DNA of 40,459 nucleotides from an uncultured Clostridia bacterium (GCA_944390365.1 CALXPW010000008.1:1-40459), one strand, 5' to 3'; shown: positions 1 through 8,355, counted from the first letter of the stretch. A program made the numbers and translations. Notes: a model not told the origin generated them from the letters alone.

Positions 1-91
1 ACATAAAGTTTTTAAAAATACTACATTTTTTTATTTTTATACATATTTTCTTTTTTTTTGGAAAATATATACTAAATAATTTTATTTTTTA

Positions 92-122
92 GAGAAAAGA
101 TTTGTGCCCTTTTTTCATACTA
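92..122 (+). promoter_or_regulatory. Possible sigma-G-type promoter for the ger operon
   Basis: CATACTA at 116-122 matches the -10 pattern of forespore sigma-G promoters (CATnnTA) and lies about 30 bases before the gerA start. The -35 region (about 92-98, AGAGAAA) is a poor match. The call rests on the -10 and on the known forespore expression of ger operons. Confidence 0.3.
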
Positions 123-152
123 AACTGGGCAAGAAAGGATAAATAATTATTT

Positions 153-1913
153 ATGAAAATAGTAGATACATTTAAAAAAATATTTTTTCCTATAGAAGAG
201 CCTTCTCACGACTTTTCTCTTCCTGCAAATGATGATGATTCGTCTAGTAGTTTAGACACTAATAAAAGTAGTGCTACACAATCAAACAGTAATTTTTCTA
301 ATAGAAACACTACTAATGCCTCCAACATAATATCTGATGAATTTAGTGATGTTAAAGAAATTTTTCCTAGTATAGATGTGAACATTGAATATATAAAAGT
401 TAAATACAATCTTTTAATAAATAGTGATATTGTTCTTCGCGAATTTCTTTTAACTGCAAGAAATAAGCAGTATAGAGCCTTTTTACTTTTTATAGATGGC
501 ATGACAGATATGGATTTAGTTAATAATTATGTTTTAAAACCTTTAATGCTTAAAAATAATGCAAATTCTTTTGATGGAAATCAAAATCAGGTTGTTTCCG
601 AGGCTGTAACAAACAATATTACTGTAAGAAAAGTTAAAAAGTTTAATATTAAAGAATATATTTTAAATTGCTTGCTTCCTCAAAATAATGTAATGACTCA
701 AAAAGAATTTAAAGAAATTTTTTCTAGTGTTAATTCGGGAAACTGTGCTCTTTTTATTGATACTTTAGATATTGCTTTTGACATTGACGTTAAGGGATTT
801 AAAACAAGAGCCATCAATAAACCAGAAAATGAAGTAGTCCTTAGAGGTCCACAAGAAGCTTTTGTTGAAAATCTTCGTACTAATACTTCACTTATTAGAA
901 GAATTATTAACAACGAAAATTTAATTATGGAAAATATTCGAGTTGGAACAGTTAGTAAGACTGTTTGTTCTGTTTGCTATATGCAAAATATTGCAAACGA
1001 TGACCTTGTTGCTGAAGTAAAGTATAGACTTAACAATATTGATATCGATTATTTGGTTTCTTCTGGTCAGTTAGAACAACTTTTAGAAGATAACACAAAA
1101 TATAGCTTACCTCAAATTATTTCTACAGAAAGGCCTGATAAAACATCAACTTATCTATTAGAAGGTAGAGTTGTCGTACTTGTAAACGGCAGTCCGTATG
1201 CTTTAATTGTTCCAGCTGTTTTTGTAGATTTCTTAGAGTCTTCTGAAGATAAAAATATTAAATTTCAGTTTGCAAATTTGTTAAAAATTATAAGAATTGC
1301 ATCCTTTTTAATAACTTTGCTTTTGCCAGGAATTTATGTGGCTATAACTAGTTTTCACTTAGAATTTATTCCTACAGAATTATTATTTGCTATAGTGGCT
1401 TCTCGTGCATCAGTTCCTTTTTCAATTATTTTCGAGATAATTATTATGGAACTATCTTTCGAACTTATACGTGAAGCCGGTTTAAGAGTTCCAAGTCCAA
1501 TTGGCCCTACTATAGGTATAATTGGTGCTTTAATTATTGGCCAATCTGCAGTTGAAGCTGGTATTGTTAGTCCTATTTTAATAATAATTGTTGCAATAAC
1601 TGGTATTACTTCTTTTGCTATTCCAGACTACTACCTTGCATTTCACTGTAGAATATGGCGTTTTGTGTACATTATTTTTGGCTACCTTGCTGGTTTACTT
1701 GGAATTGCTTTTGCTTCGTTTATTCATATTCTTATTGCTACTAAGGTGCAATCTTTTGGAGTATCGTATTTGGAACCATATATTCCTTCTAAAGGTCGCC
1801 TTTCTAGTGGAATATTTAATAAACCTATTTGGAAACGAGAAAAAAGAGAAGATTTTCTTGACACCAAGAAAAAAGATAAGCAAGAACACATTAGTATGAA
1901 GTGGAGGTTCTAA
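153..1913 (+). CDS. gerA: GerA-family spore germination receptor, A subunit
   Basis: A subunit of a spore inner-membrane germinant receptor, which in this family senses nutrients together with the B and C subunits. The 586-residue protein has a Ser/Asn-rich hydrophilic head (about residues 20-60), a soluble N-terminal domain carrying the family motif RGPQEAFVENLRTN (about 230-243), then a C-terminal membrane domain from about residue 375. That domain contains LPGIYVAI and VPSPIGPTIGIIGALIIGQ, both typical of GerA/SpoVAF proteins. The start is preceded by AGAAAGGA at 132-139, a slightly long spacing. Its stop overlaps the gerB start (TAATG). First gene of gerA-gerB-gerC. The germinant cannot be predicted. 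Confidence 0.95.
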   Translation: MKIVDTFKKIFFPIEEPSHDFSLPANDDDSSSSLDTNKSSATQSNSNFSNRNTTNASNIISDEFSDVKEIFPSIDVNIEYIKVKYNLLINSDIVLREFLLTARNKQYRAFLLFIDGMTDMDLVNNYVLKPLMLKNNANSFDGNQNQVVSEAVTNNITVRKVKKFNIKEYILNCLLPQNNVMTQKEFKEIFSSVNSGNCALFIDTLDIAFDIDVKGFKTRAINKPENEVVLRGPQEAFVENLRTNTSLIRRIINNENLIMENIRVGTVSKTVCSVCYMQNIANDDLVAEVKYRLNNIDIDYLVSSGQLEQLLEDNTKYSLPQIISTERPDKTSTYLLEGRVVVLVNGSPYALIVPAVFVDFLESSEDKNIKFQFANLLKIIRIASFLITLLLPGIYVAITSFHLEFIPTELLFAIVASRASVPFSIIFEIIIMELSFELIREAGLRVPSPIGPTIGIIGALIIGQSAVEAGIVSPILIIIVAITGITSFAIPDYYLAFHCRIWRFVYIIFGYLAGLLGIAFASFIHILIATKVQSFGVSYLEPYIPSKGRLSSGIFNKPIWKREKREDFLDTKKKDKQEHISMKWRF

Positions 1914-3025
1914 TGAATTACAATAAACTTGGAAATTTTGAAGCGATTTGTTTAATTGTGGTTTTATTCATAAATCATCTTGTTTTAAATTTACCACAAA
2001 TGATATTAGATAATTCAAAAAATGCTTCTATATTAAATTGTATATATATTTTAGCACTTGTACTTATTTTTGTATTGTTAATTGTAAAACTTTTAAAAAA
2101 TTTTGCCGGTTTAGATATAATTGATATATCTGAATACTTAGGTGGAAAATTCTTACAAGTTTTAATTGGAATTCTTTGCATAATCTATTTGCTTATAGAA
2201 TCTTCTTTTTTAACTAGAATGTTTACTAAAAATTTATTTTTAGCATATTTTAATGACTACCCTATTTCATTTATAGTTTTCCTTTTTTTGTTTGTCGTAG
2301 TTGTTGCAAATTTAATGGGGAAAAAGTCCATTATAAAAACTAATACTATAATTGTTCCTATTGCTCTATTCAGCATATTATTTACCTTTATATTTGTTGC
2401 AGATTTGCTTAGGGTAGAACGTTCTCTTCCTATTTTAGCAGATGGAGCATCGACCATATTCTTAACTGGAGCAAGTAACATATTTGCATTTAATGGATTA
2501 TTCTTCTTGTTTTTCATTTCTCCATTACTAAATAAAAAAGAAGATATACCGAAAATAGCATATTCTTCTACTTTAATATGTGGCATATTTTTAATTTTAT
2601 CAATAATGGCATTAGTTTTTGCTTTTTCTGATATATATTCTGTTGTTAGAATATCGCCACTTTATTTTATAATTATCAATAGTAAACTTAGCAGTTTTTT
2701 AGAAAGACCGGAAATTATATTTATATTTATTTGGACTTTAAGTCTTATGTCATTTTTAAGTATAGCTGTAATGTTTATTTTAAATATATTTAAGAAAATG
2801 ACAAATATGAAAGAAGTTAAAACTCTGTCTGTAGCTGTTTGTACCATTATTTTTACTCTCTCTTTGCTAATAGATAATGTTTTTACATTAGAAAAGGTAG
2901 CAAATGCTTTTTATAAATATGGCACTCTGGTGCTAGTTTTTGGAATATTTACTTTAGTGCTAATAGGTGCAAATATTAAAAAAAGGATGTTAGAGAAAAA
3001 CCAAAATATTAACTACAAAGAATAG
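1913..3025 (+). CDS. gerB: GerB-family spore germination permease, B subunit
   Basis: Membrane subunit of the germinant receptor, belonging to the endospore-germination permease branch of the APC superfamily. The 370 residues are almost entirely hydrophobic, with about ten predicted helices, starting MNYKLG-like (MNYNKLGNFEAI). The ATG at 1913 is preferred over a GTG at 1901 because GGAGG at 1903-1907 sits at ideal distance and the ATG overlaps the gerA stop, implying translational coupling. Length is normal for the family (about 360-370). Confidence 0.93.
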   Translation: MNYNKLGNFEAICLIVVLFINHLVLNLPQMILDNSKNASILNCIYILALVLIFVLLIVKLLKNFAGLDIIDISEYLGGKFLQVLIGILCIIYLLIESSFLTRMFTKNLFLAYFNDYPISFIVFLFLFVVVVANLMGKKSIIKTNTIIVPIALFSILFTFIFVADLLRVERSLPILADGASTIFLTGASNIFAFNGLFFLFFISPLLNKKEDIPKIAYSSTLICGIFLILSIMALVFAFSDIYSVVRISPLYFIIINSKLSSFLERPEIIFIFIWTLSLMSFLSIAVMFILNIFKKMTNMKEVKTLSVAVCTIIFTLSLLIDNVFTLEKVANAFYKYGTLVLVFGIFTLVLIGANIKKRMLEKNQNINYKE

Positions 3026-3096
3026 TGTTTTTACTTTTTTTGTAGTATTTAATATCAGGGCAATAAGACTTAAATAAGCTAAAAAAGGAGGTTCTT

Positions 3097-4344
3097 ATGA
3101 ATTATAAGGTACGTAAAGCATTTGCAATTTTTATACTAACTTTGCTAATACTAGTTGCAACTACAAGTTATTATGGTATACGTGGTATAGACAATCTTGC
3201 TTATGTTGTTGCTATTGGCATTGATGTTGGTGCTAATGAAAATTTATTACTTAGCCTTCAAATTTCTTTGCCGAATGGTGGCGAATCATCTGGCAGTTCT
3301 TCTCAGTCTACATCTGTGGTTGTAGAGTCTGTTGAATGTTCCTCTATAAATGCTGGCATAACTTTATTTAACAGTTACTTAGGTAAGGAAATAAATTTGT
3401 CTCATTGTAAAGTACTTGTTATCTCAGAAGAATTTGCAACACAAGGGGTTAGTGAAGTATTATATACTCTTACGAATGAGATACAATTTAGAACTACTTC
3501 TAATATAATAATAAGTAAATGTGATGCAAAATCGTATTTAGAGTATTCCGCTCCTCTTTTAGACAAAGTTTCTGCAAGATATTATGAAATTGCTCCTACC
3601 TCTAGTGAATATACCGGCTACACAGAGAGTATAACTTGTAATGAATTTTTATCAGCAATTAGTAATAATTTTTCTAGTCCGGTAGCCATACTTGGCTCTA
3701 TAAATTCTGAGGCTACTCAAAATCAAGACTTAAGTTCTTCTAATGTTACGTCTTACTATACAGCTGGTCAAACACCTATATCACCTAAAAATGATGGAGT
3801 AGAAACAATGGGGCTTGCAGTTTTTAATAAAGACCAATTAGTAGGTGAATTAAATGGATTTGAGTCCATTTGCCATTTAATAATTTCTAACAAATTAAAA
3901 AATGCTCAAATTAGAGTACCTAGCCCTGTTAAAGAACTTGATTTTATGGACTTATACATTGAATTCGATGATGACACCAAAAATTCTGTATATTTAGTAA
4001 ATAGTACACCATTTATTACTTCTAAAATAAAAATAACTGCAAAAATGCAGTCTATGAACAAAAACATTAACTTGAAAGATGAGGAATTAGTTAGCAAAAT
4101 CGAGACATCTGCTGAAGCATTTCTAAAGGAAAATATAATGAACTACTTGTACAAAACTTCTAAAGAGTTTAGAGCAGATATTGATAGTTTTGGACTATAT
4201 GCTTCAAAATATTTTTCTACAAACCAAGAATGGGAAGACTACAACTGGATACATCATTACAAAGATGCATATTTTGATGTGGACATTGATGTAAATCTAC
4301 GTTCTAGTTATTTGCTAATTTCTACTGATGAGGAGAGTGAATAG
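3097..4344 (+). CDS. gerC: Ger(x)C-family germination protein lacking a lipobox cysteine
   Basis: C subunit of the germinant receptor, normally a lipoprotein on the outer face of the spore inner membrane. The 415-residue protein has an N-terminal hydrophobic segment (about residues 9-27) followed by GIRGIDNLAYVVAIGID, which aligns with the conserved WDRREINDLAxVxAIGID start of mature GerC proteins. The acylated cysteine that should precede this is absent: the junction reads TTSYYG. The protein is therefore probably held by an uncleaved signal anchor. The start is well supported by AAGGAGGTTCTT before the ATG. There is a 71-base gap from gerB. Function is assigned from family and operon position. 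Confidence 0.9.
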   Translation: MNYKVRKAFAIFILTLLILVATTSYYGIRGIDNLAYVVAIGIDVGANENLLLSLQISLPNGGESSGSSSQSTSVVVESVECSSINAGITLFNSYLGKEINLSHCKVLVISEEFATQGVSEVLYTLTNEIQFRTTSNIIISKCDAKSYLEYSAPLLDKVSARYYEIAPTSSEYTGYTESITCNEFLSAISNNFSSPVAILGSINSEATQNQDLSSSNVTSYYTAGQTPISPKNDGVETMGLAVFNKDQLVGELNGFESICHLIISNKLKNAQIRVPSPVKELDFMDLYIEFDDDTKNSVYLVNSTPFITSKIKITAKMQSMNKNINLKDEELVSKIETSAEAFLKENIMNYLYKTSKEFRADIDSFGLYASKYFSTNQEWEDYNWIHHYKDAYFDVDIDVNLRSSYLLISTDEESE

Positions 4345-4345
4345 T

Positions 4346-4495
4346 ATGAGTTTTGTAATTTTCTTTACTTGCATTTATGCTTTTTTAGAAACTGCTATTA
4401 GCGGGTATTTTGAATATAAAGAGAATAAGTTTGTTGGAGTTTTGCTATACTTGATTGCTGTATTTTGTTTAGTAGTGCCGAACTTCTTAGCTTAA
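4346..4495 (+). CDS. Small two-helix membrane protein at the end of the ger operon
   Basis: A 49-codon ORF beginning one base after the gerC stop and running MSFVIFFTCIYAFLE to ...CLVVPNFLA. AGGAG at about 4330-4334 gives a usable ribosome site. It has two hydrophobic segments (about residues 3-18 and 29-47) joined by a charged loop with YFEYKENK. Some Bacillus germinant-receptor operons encode small two-helix D proteins that modulate the receptor; position and shape here fit that class. No sequence motif proves homology, so the role is inference. The ORF ends just before the element at 4510. Confidence 0.6.
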   Translation: MSFVIFFTCIYAFLETAISGYFEYKENKFVGVLLYLIAVFCLVVPNFLA

Positions 4496-4509
4496 TAACG
4501 TTGTTTTTT

Positions 4510-4753
4510 ATTTTTTGAGAAGGTAAACAAATCTAGGTCACCTATTTATTTATTTTAAATTTTCGACTTAAGGTGGGGACCGACAAGTTACAGTATGTGA
4601 AAAAATTACTCTTGAAGAAAAAACTTTTTTTTCTTCAAGGTAGAATTTAGTATCATCCCATTGTAATTTTTTCTACAGACTGTTACGTAGTTGGGGGTCG
4701 AAAATAAAAATAAATAAATAGGTGACCTAGATTGTTTTATACCTTCTCAAAAT
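4510..4753. ncRNA. G-core structured palindromic element, copy A
   Basis: Lies between the convergent ger operon and rnr. The arms 4530-4556 and 4707-4733 are a perfect 27-bp inverted repeat; outer arms continue imperfectly (GAGAAGGTA at about 4516 against TACCTTCTC at about 4740) into the 3' end of rnr. The core at 4557-4706 carries AAGGTGGGGACCGACAAG near its left side and GTAGTTGGGGGTCG on its right. Predicted nested stems are CGAC/GTCG, CCGAC/GTTGG, ACAGTATGT/ACAGACTGT (one mismatch), AAAAATTAC/GTAATTTTT, and an apical CTTGAAGAAAA/TTTTCTTCAAG hairpin. No clear U-tract follows on either strand, so the transcribed strand is unknown. Confidence 0.6.
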
Positions 4754-6689
4754 CAATCTGTCTAGAATTCTTGTCTGCTCTAATTACTCTAATTCTAATC
4801 TTGTCGCCAATGTGGTACATTGTTTTTGTTTTTTCTCCAAGTAGAGTCTTGTGGTCTTCGTCATATATAAAGTATTCGTCTCCGAGTTTGTCGAATCTTA
4901 TCATTCCTTCTACTGTGTTTTCCAACTCCACAAATATACCAAATGAAGTAATACTTGATATAATTCCATCGTATTCTTCTCCTATATGACTTTCCATATA
5001 TTCTGCCATTTTTATATCTACACTTTCTCTTTCTACTTTTTGTGCTATTTTTTCTCGTTCTGATGATTCTTCTGCATATTTAGTAGCTTGCGTGCTGTAT
5101 TTTGCTATTTCTTCCTCACTTAAGTTATACCCCTGTTTTAGATATTTTGAAATTATTCTGTGTATGAATAAATCTGGGTATCTTCTAATTGGTGATGTAA
5201 AATGGCAATAATATTTACTTGCAATTCCAAAGTGGCCTTTGTTTTCACTTTCGTATCTTGCTACTTTAAGTGTTCTTAATACAAGAGTAGAAACTACTCT
5301 CTCTTCTGGCTTTCCCTTTACCTCATTCAACACTTCTGCGAATGCTGTTGGATGTACCTCTTCTTTTTTGCATTTTACTCTATACCCTAAATTAAATAAA
5401 AATTTATTAAGCTCACTAACCTTTTCCATATCTGGTGCTTCATGTACTCTGTATATAAATGGTGCTTCAAGCCAATAAAATTTTTCGGCTACTGTTTCGT
5501 TTGCTGTAAGCATAAATTGCTCTATTATTTCATTTGCAAATTTTAGTTCATATTTTGTAATATCTACTGCAATTCCTTTTTCATCTAATATAACCTTTGT
5601 TTCTGGTATGTCTAAGTTTAAACTTCCTGCCTTTTCTCTTCTTTTCTTTAAAATATGTGCAAGTTCTTCCATTAGTTTAAAGTGTTCTACATATTTCGAA
5701 TAATGTGCTACAACTTCTTTATCAGAATTGTCCAATATTTTTTGCACATTTGTGTAACTCATTCTTTCAGTAACATTTATAACACTCTTAAATATATCTG
5801 ATGATACTACTTGTCCATTTTTATCAATTTCCATAATACATGAAATTGCAAATCTATCCTTGCCTGCATTTAAGCTACATATACCGTTTGAGAGTTCTAC
5901 TGGAAGCATTGGTATAACTCTATCTAACATATACACACTTGTTCCTCTAGCAATAGCTTCTTTATCTAAAAAAGAACCTTCTTTTACATAGTGGCTTACA
6001 TCTGCGATGTGTACTCCTAAAATATAATTTCCATTTGGCAATTTTTTTACATTTACAGCATCATCTAAATCTTTTGCATCATCGCCATCTATTGTAAAAA
6101 TTTCTTCATCTCTTAAATCTTTTCTATTTACAATATCTTTTTCATCTATTTCTTGGCTAATCTTCTTTGCTTCTTTTATAACAGGCTCTGGAAACTCATA
6201 GGGCAAATCATACTCTTTAACTAAAGATAGCATGTCTACACCAGCTTGGTCTATATATCCAATAATTTCTATAATCTTTCCCTCAGCACTTTTGTCTGCC
6301 TTTGGTAGTTTAGTAATCTCTACAACCACCTTTTGATTGTTCTTAGCCTTCATTGCATCTTTTTTTGCAATATATATGTCCGTGCCAAGCTTTTTATCAT
6401 CAGGTACCACAAAGCCAAAATTTCTACTCTTTTGGTATGTGCCAACTATTGTATTTTTTTCTAGTTCAAAAATTTTACTATCTTCCTTTATTTTTGGCTT
6501 TTTTATGTCTAATTTTGCATTCTTTATTTTTGCTTTTTTATTTTTTACTTCTTCTTTTTTTATGTCTTTCAATTCCTCTTCTATTTCGTTAAGTCTATTT
6601 TTTAGTTTTGCTATTTCTTTATTCTTTTTGTTTAAAGCTTTCTTTTTATTTTCTAACTTTTTATATAATTTTCTATTATTCTTACTCAT
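4737..6689 (-). CDS. rnr: Ribonuclease R (3'-5' exoribonuclease, RNase II family)
   Basis: Processive 3'-5' exoribonuclease that degrades structured RNA and works in rRNA and tmRNA-linked quality control. The 650-residue protein has a Lys/Glu-rich coiled N-terminal stretch (about 1-70) in place of the usual winged-helix region, a cold-shock/OB domain (about 80-125, with RNFGFVVPDD), the RNB catalytic domain (about 190-510) with acidic active-site motif TIDGDDAKDLDDAV (about 199-212), and a C-terminal S1 domain (about 565-645). The basic tail seen in many RNase R proteins is missing. The ATG at 6689 follows AAAGGAGA; an in-frame TTG at 6707 has no ribosome site. It follows secG on the same strand, a common Firmicute order. 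Confidence 0.95.
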   Translation of the reverse strand: MSKNNRKLYKKLENKKKALNKKNKEIAKLKNRLNEIEEELKDIKKEEVKNKKAKIKNAKLDIKKPKIKEDSKIFELEKNTIVGTYQKSRNFGFVVPDDKKLGTDIYIAKKDAMKAKNNQKVVVEITKLPKADKSAEGKIIEIIGYIDQAGVDMLSLVKEYDLPYEFPEPVIKEAKKISQEIDEKDIVNRKDLRDEEIFTIDGDDAKDLDDAVNVKKLPNGNYILGVHIADVSHYVKEGSFLDKEAIARGTSVYMLDRVIPMLPVELSNGICSLNAGKDRFAISCIMEIDKNGQVVSSDIFKSVINVTERMSYTNVQKILDNSDKEVVAHYSKYVEHFKLMEELAHILKKRREKAGSLNLDIPETKVILDEKGIAVDITKYELKFANEIIEQFMLTANETVAEKFYWLEAPFIYRVHEAPDMEKVSELNKFLFNLGYRVKCKKEEVHPTAFAEVLNEVKGKPEERVVSTLVLRTLKVARYESENKGHFGIASKYYCHFTSPIRRYPDLFIHRIISKYLKQGYNLSEEEIAKYSTQATKYAEESSEREKIAQKVERESVDIKMAEYMESHIGEEYDGIISSITSFGIFVELENTVEGMIRFDKLGDEYFIYDEDHKTLLGEKTKTMYHIGDKIRIRVIRADKNSRQIDFEKV

Positions 6690-6704
6690 TGGTCTCCTTT
6701 CTTC

Positions 6705-6741
6705 CAAAAAAAGAACATATATCTTTTACTATATATGTTCT
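6705..6741 (-). terminator. Intrinsic terminator between secG and rnr
   Basis: On the minus strand an 11-bp stem (AGAACATATAT / ATATATGTTCT at 6731-6741 and 6712-6722) with an 8-base loop is followed directly by six or seven U residues at about 6705-6711. The rnr ribosome site starts only a few bases further on, so rnr expression from the secG promoter would need readthrough or antitermination. Confidence 0.75.
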
Positions 6742-6763
6742 ACAATATTTATATTTTAATACC

Positions 6764-7015
6764 TTACATTACAAATAAAATTGATAAAGCTATTGCAAGT
6801 ACAGCAAATAAAACTCCAGAGATAATTGTTGCTCTTTTAAGTCTACCTTCTTTTGTTCTACCTTTGTTTTGCTCATAGAAGTTATTTGCGGCAGCTCCTG
6901 TAATTGTTTGTGAAGCTCCACTTGTATCCTTTGCTTGTATTGTAGCAAGTACTATTAACACTATACATACTAAAACATATATAACTAACACTATATTTCT
7001 TATTATTTCTACCAT
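6764..7015 (-). CDS. secG: Preprotein translocase subunit SecG
   Basis: Small accessory subunit of the SecYEG channel that aids SecA-driven export. The 83 residues form two membrane helices (about 4-24 and 62-82) flanking a conserved polar loop with ASQTITGAAANNFYEQNKGRTKEGRLKR, matching the SecG loop that precedes the second helix. The ATG at 7015 is chosen over a TTG at 7024 because GGAAGGAA then has normal spacing. Located immediately before rnr. Confidence 0.92.
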   Translation of the reverse strand: MVEIIRNIVLVIYVLVCIVLIVLATIQAKDTSGASQTITGAAANNFYEQNKGRTKEGRLKRATIISGVLFAVLAIALSILFVM

Positions 7016-7094
7016 TAGAATCAATTCCTTCCTATTTTCTCTTTTAGTAACAATAATTATTCTACCATATATTTATATGAATTTCAAGTAGTTA

Positions 7095-7128
7095 TTCTAA
7101 GATTTTGCAGATTTGTAAAATCTTAGAA
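7095..7128 (-). other. 12-bp hairpin overlapping the DUF4363 stop
   Basis: TTCTAAGATTTT (7095-7106) pairs perfectly with AAAATCTTAGAA (7117-7128) around a 10-base loop. It overlaps the stop codon of the DUF4363 gene. No U-tract follows, so it is more likely a 3'-end stabiliser or weak terminator than a strong one. Confidence 0.5.
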
Positions 7129-7542
7129 AATGTTCTTTATACTTAACTTTGTCTTTTCCTCTATATGTTTTAAAATAAAACTACACTTTTCTACTTCTGG
7201 TACAATCTCATCATATTTTTCTATCTCGTAAAATCCTTTTATGGCATAAATCTGTGTTTCTACCTTTTCTAGCTCATCGTGTTCTATATAATATGCAAGC
7301 TTTTCTTGTAGCTCGTTCCAAGTATTTTCTAAATTATCCACTTCTTCCTTAATTTTATTTTTATCTATACTACTGCTTTCAGTATTTGTTTTATTACTTA
7401 TATTATCGCAAACAATTTGTGAAACAACATCTAGTCTTTCACTCATTTTATTTACACTATTTTTTGTATAGTTTTGTGTTATTATATTAGTTACTATTAT
7501 AAGTACTATTATAAATATACAAATAATTAGTTCTTTTTTCAA
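7123..7542 (-). CDS. DUF4363 family protein
   Basis: A 139-residue protein with one N-terminal membrane helix (about residues 4-22) and a soluble helical tail rich in Glu/Lys. The ending KCSFILKHIEEKTKLSIKNIF resembles DUF4363 proteins, which in Clostridia often sit next to DUF421 genes, as here. Biochemical function is unknown. The start is a TTG at 7542, with AGAGGAGG upstream at good spacing; no better ATG exists. It lies 66 bases after the DUF421 gene on the same strand and is probably co-transcribed. Confidence 0.7.
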   Translation of the reverse strand: MKKELIICIFIIVLIIVTNIITQNYTKNSVNKMSERLDVVSQIVCDNISNKTNTESSSIDKNKIKEEVDNLENTWNELQEKLAYYIEHDELEKVETQIYAIKGFYEIEKYDEIVPEVEKCSFILKHIEEKTKLSIKNIF

Positions 7543-7583
7543 TATCTATGCCTCCTCTATTTATAATCTATTAAGCTGAAAAG

Positions 7584-7607
7584 AGCCTGTCTCCAAACAT
7601 GACAAAT
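7584..7607. repeat. Degenerate copy of the GACCTGTCCCC repeat
   Basis: This 24-base stretch agrees with 40294-40317 at about 19 of 24 positions (GCCTGTCTCCAAACATGACAAAT against ACCTGTCCCCAAGTATGACAAAT). It abuts the stop codon of the DUF421 gene. It appears to be a single decayed half of the palindrome family seen near 40.3 kb. Confidence 0.45.
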
Positions 7608-7608
7608 G

Positions 7609-8289
7609 CTATAACCCCTTTTCTTCTTTCTCTTGGCAGAAAAAATTACCTTTACCATCAATAGTTACAAGTAGAGCTTGTTCTGGCAAAATCCCAAACT
7701 TGTTAACTTGCTTTTTTAACCAGTCATAATCTTTTTTTAGTATTTTTAAATTTTCGTACATCACTTTTCCGTCCACAACTAAATCGTAAGCTATTCCTTC
7801 ATACTCTGGCTCTATTCCAAAATCTTCTGGGATTGTGGTTCTTTTATTTGGCTTTTGTATTACTGTAATTTGTCCACTAGTTTCTAATATTGCATATTCT
7901 ACATCTCCAATATTTACAATATTGTTACCTCTTAATCTTTCTTCTAGTTCATTTACAGTAAATCTTTCTTTTTTTAAATTCTTTTCATTTATTTTTCCTC
8001 TATATATTAGTATAGAAGGCTTACCACATAGTATTTGCCTTGCTTTTATACTTTTTATATTTAGTATAGAAATAACTAGGTGCATCACAAGTAATGCTAA
8101 AATTGGAATTATACCATTTGTAATTGGTATTCCTGTATCTGCCATTGGTGTTGATGCTAAGTCTGCTATCATTATTGATATTGCAAGTTCAAATGGTTGC
8201 AATTGTCCTATTTCTCTTTTTCCCATTAGTCTCATTACAACTAACACTATTATGTATAATAAAATTGATCTAATAAAAATTATTAACAT
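7609..8289 (-). CDS. DUF421 (YetF-like) membrane protein
   Basis: A 226-residue protein with three N-terminal membrane helices (about 4-85) and a cytosolic alpha/beta domain. The motifs RLMGKREIGQLQPFELAISI (about 20-39) and GKPSILIYRGKINEKNLKKE are characteristic of the DUF421/YetF family. Some YetF-type proteins are associated with the spore or cell membrane, but the activity is unknown. The ATG at 8289 is preceded by AGAGAGGATAAAT. It heads a two-gene unit with the DUF4363 gene. The last codons abut a decayed palindromic repeat. Confidence 0.88.
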   Translation of the reverse strand: MLIIFIRSILLYIIVLVVMRLMGKREIGQLQPFELAISIMIADLASTPMADTGIPITNGIIPILALLVMHLVISILNIKSIKARQILCGKPSILIYRGKINEKNLKKERFTVNELEERLRGNNIVNIGDVEYAILETSGQITVIQKPNKRTTIPEDFGIEPEYEGIAYDLVVDGKVMYENLKILKKDYDWLKKQVNKFGILPEQALLVTIDGKGNFFCQEKEEKGL

Positions 8290-8355
8290 ATTTATCCTCT
8301 CTTATTTTGTATTTATAGTTATAGTTTTTACATTTTTTTATTTATTATACAATTT

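Noticed and set aside
1615-1899. 94-codon ORF inside gerA in another frame, and many similar long ORFs opposite real genes
   Set aside because: They overlap strongly supported genes, lack ribosome sites, and show the Ser/Phe/Leu-rich composition typical of antisense or shifted AT-rich coding sequence.
4568-4590. AAGGTGGGGACCGAC in the G-core resembles the T-box antiterminator motif AGGGTGGnACCGCG
   Set aside because: There is one extra base in the G-run, no specifier stem, no antiterminator/terminator pair, and the element follows genes rather than preceding synthetase or amino-acid genes.
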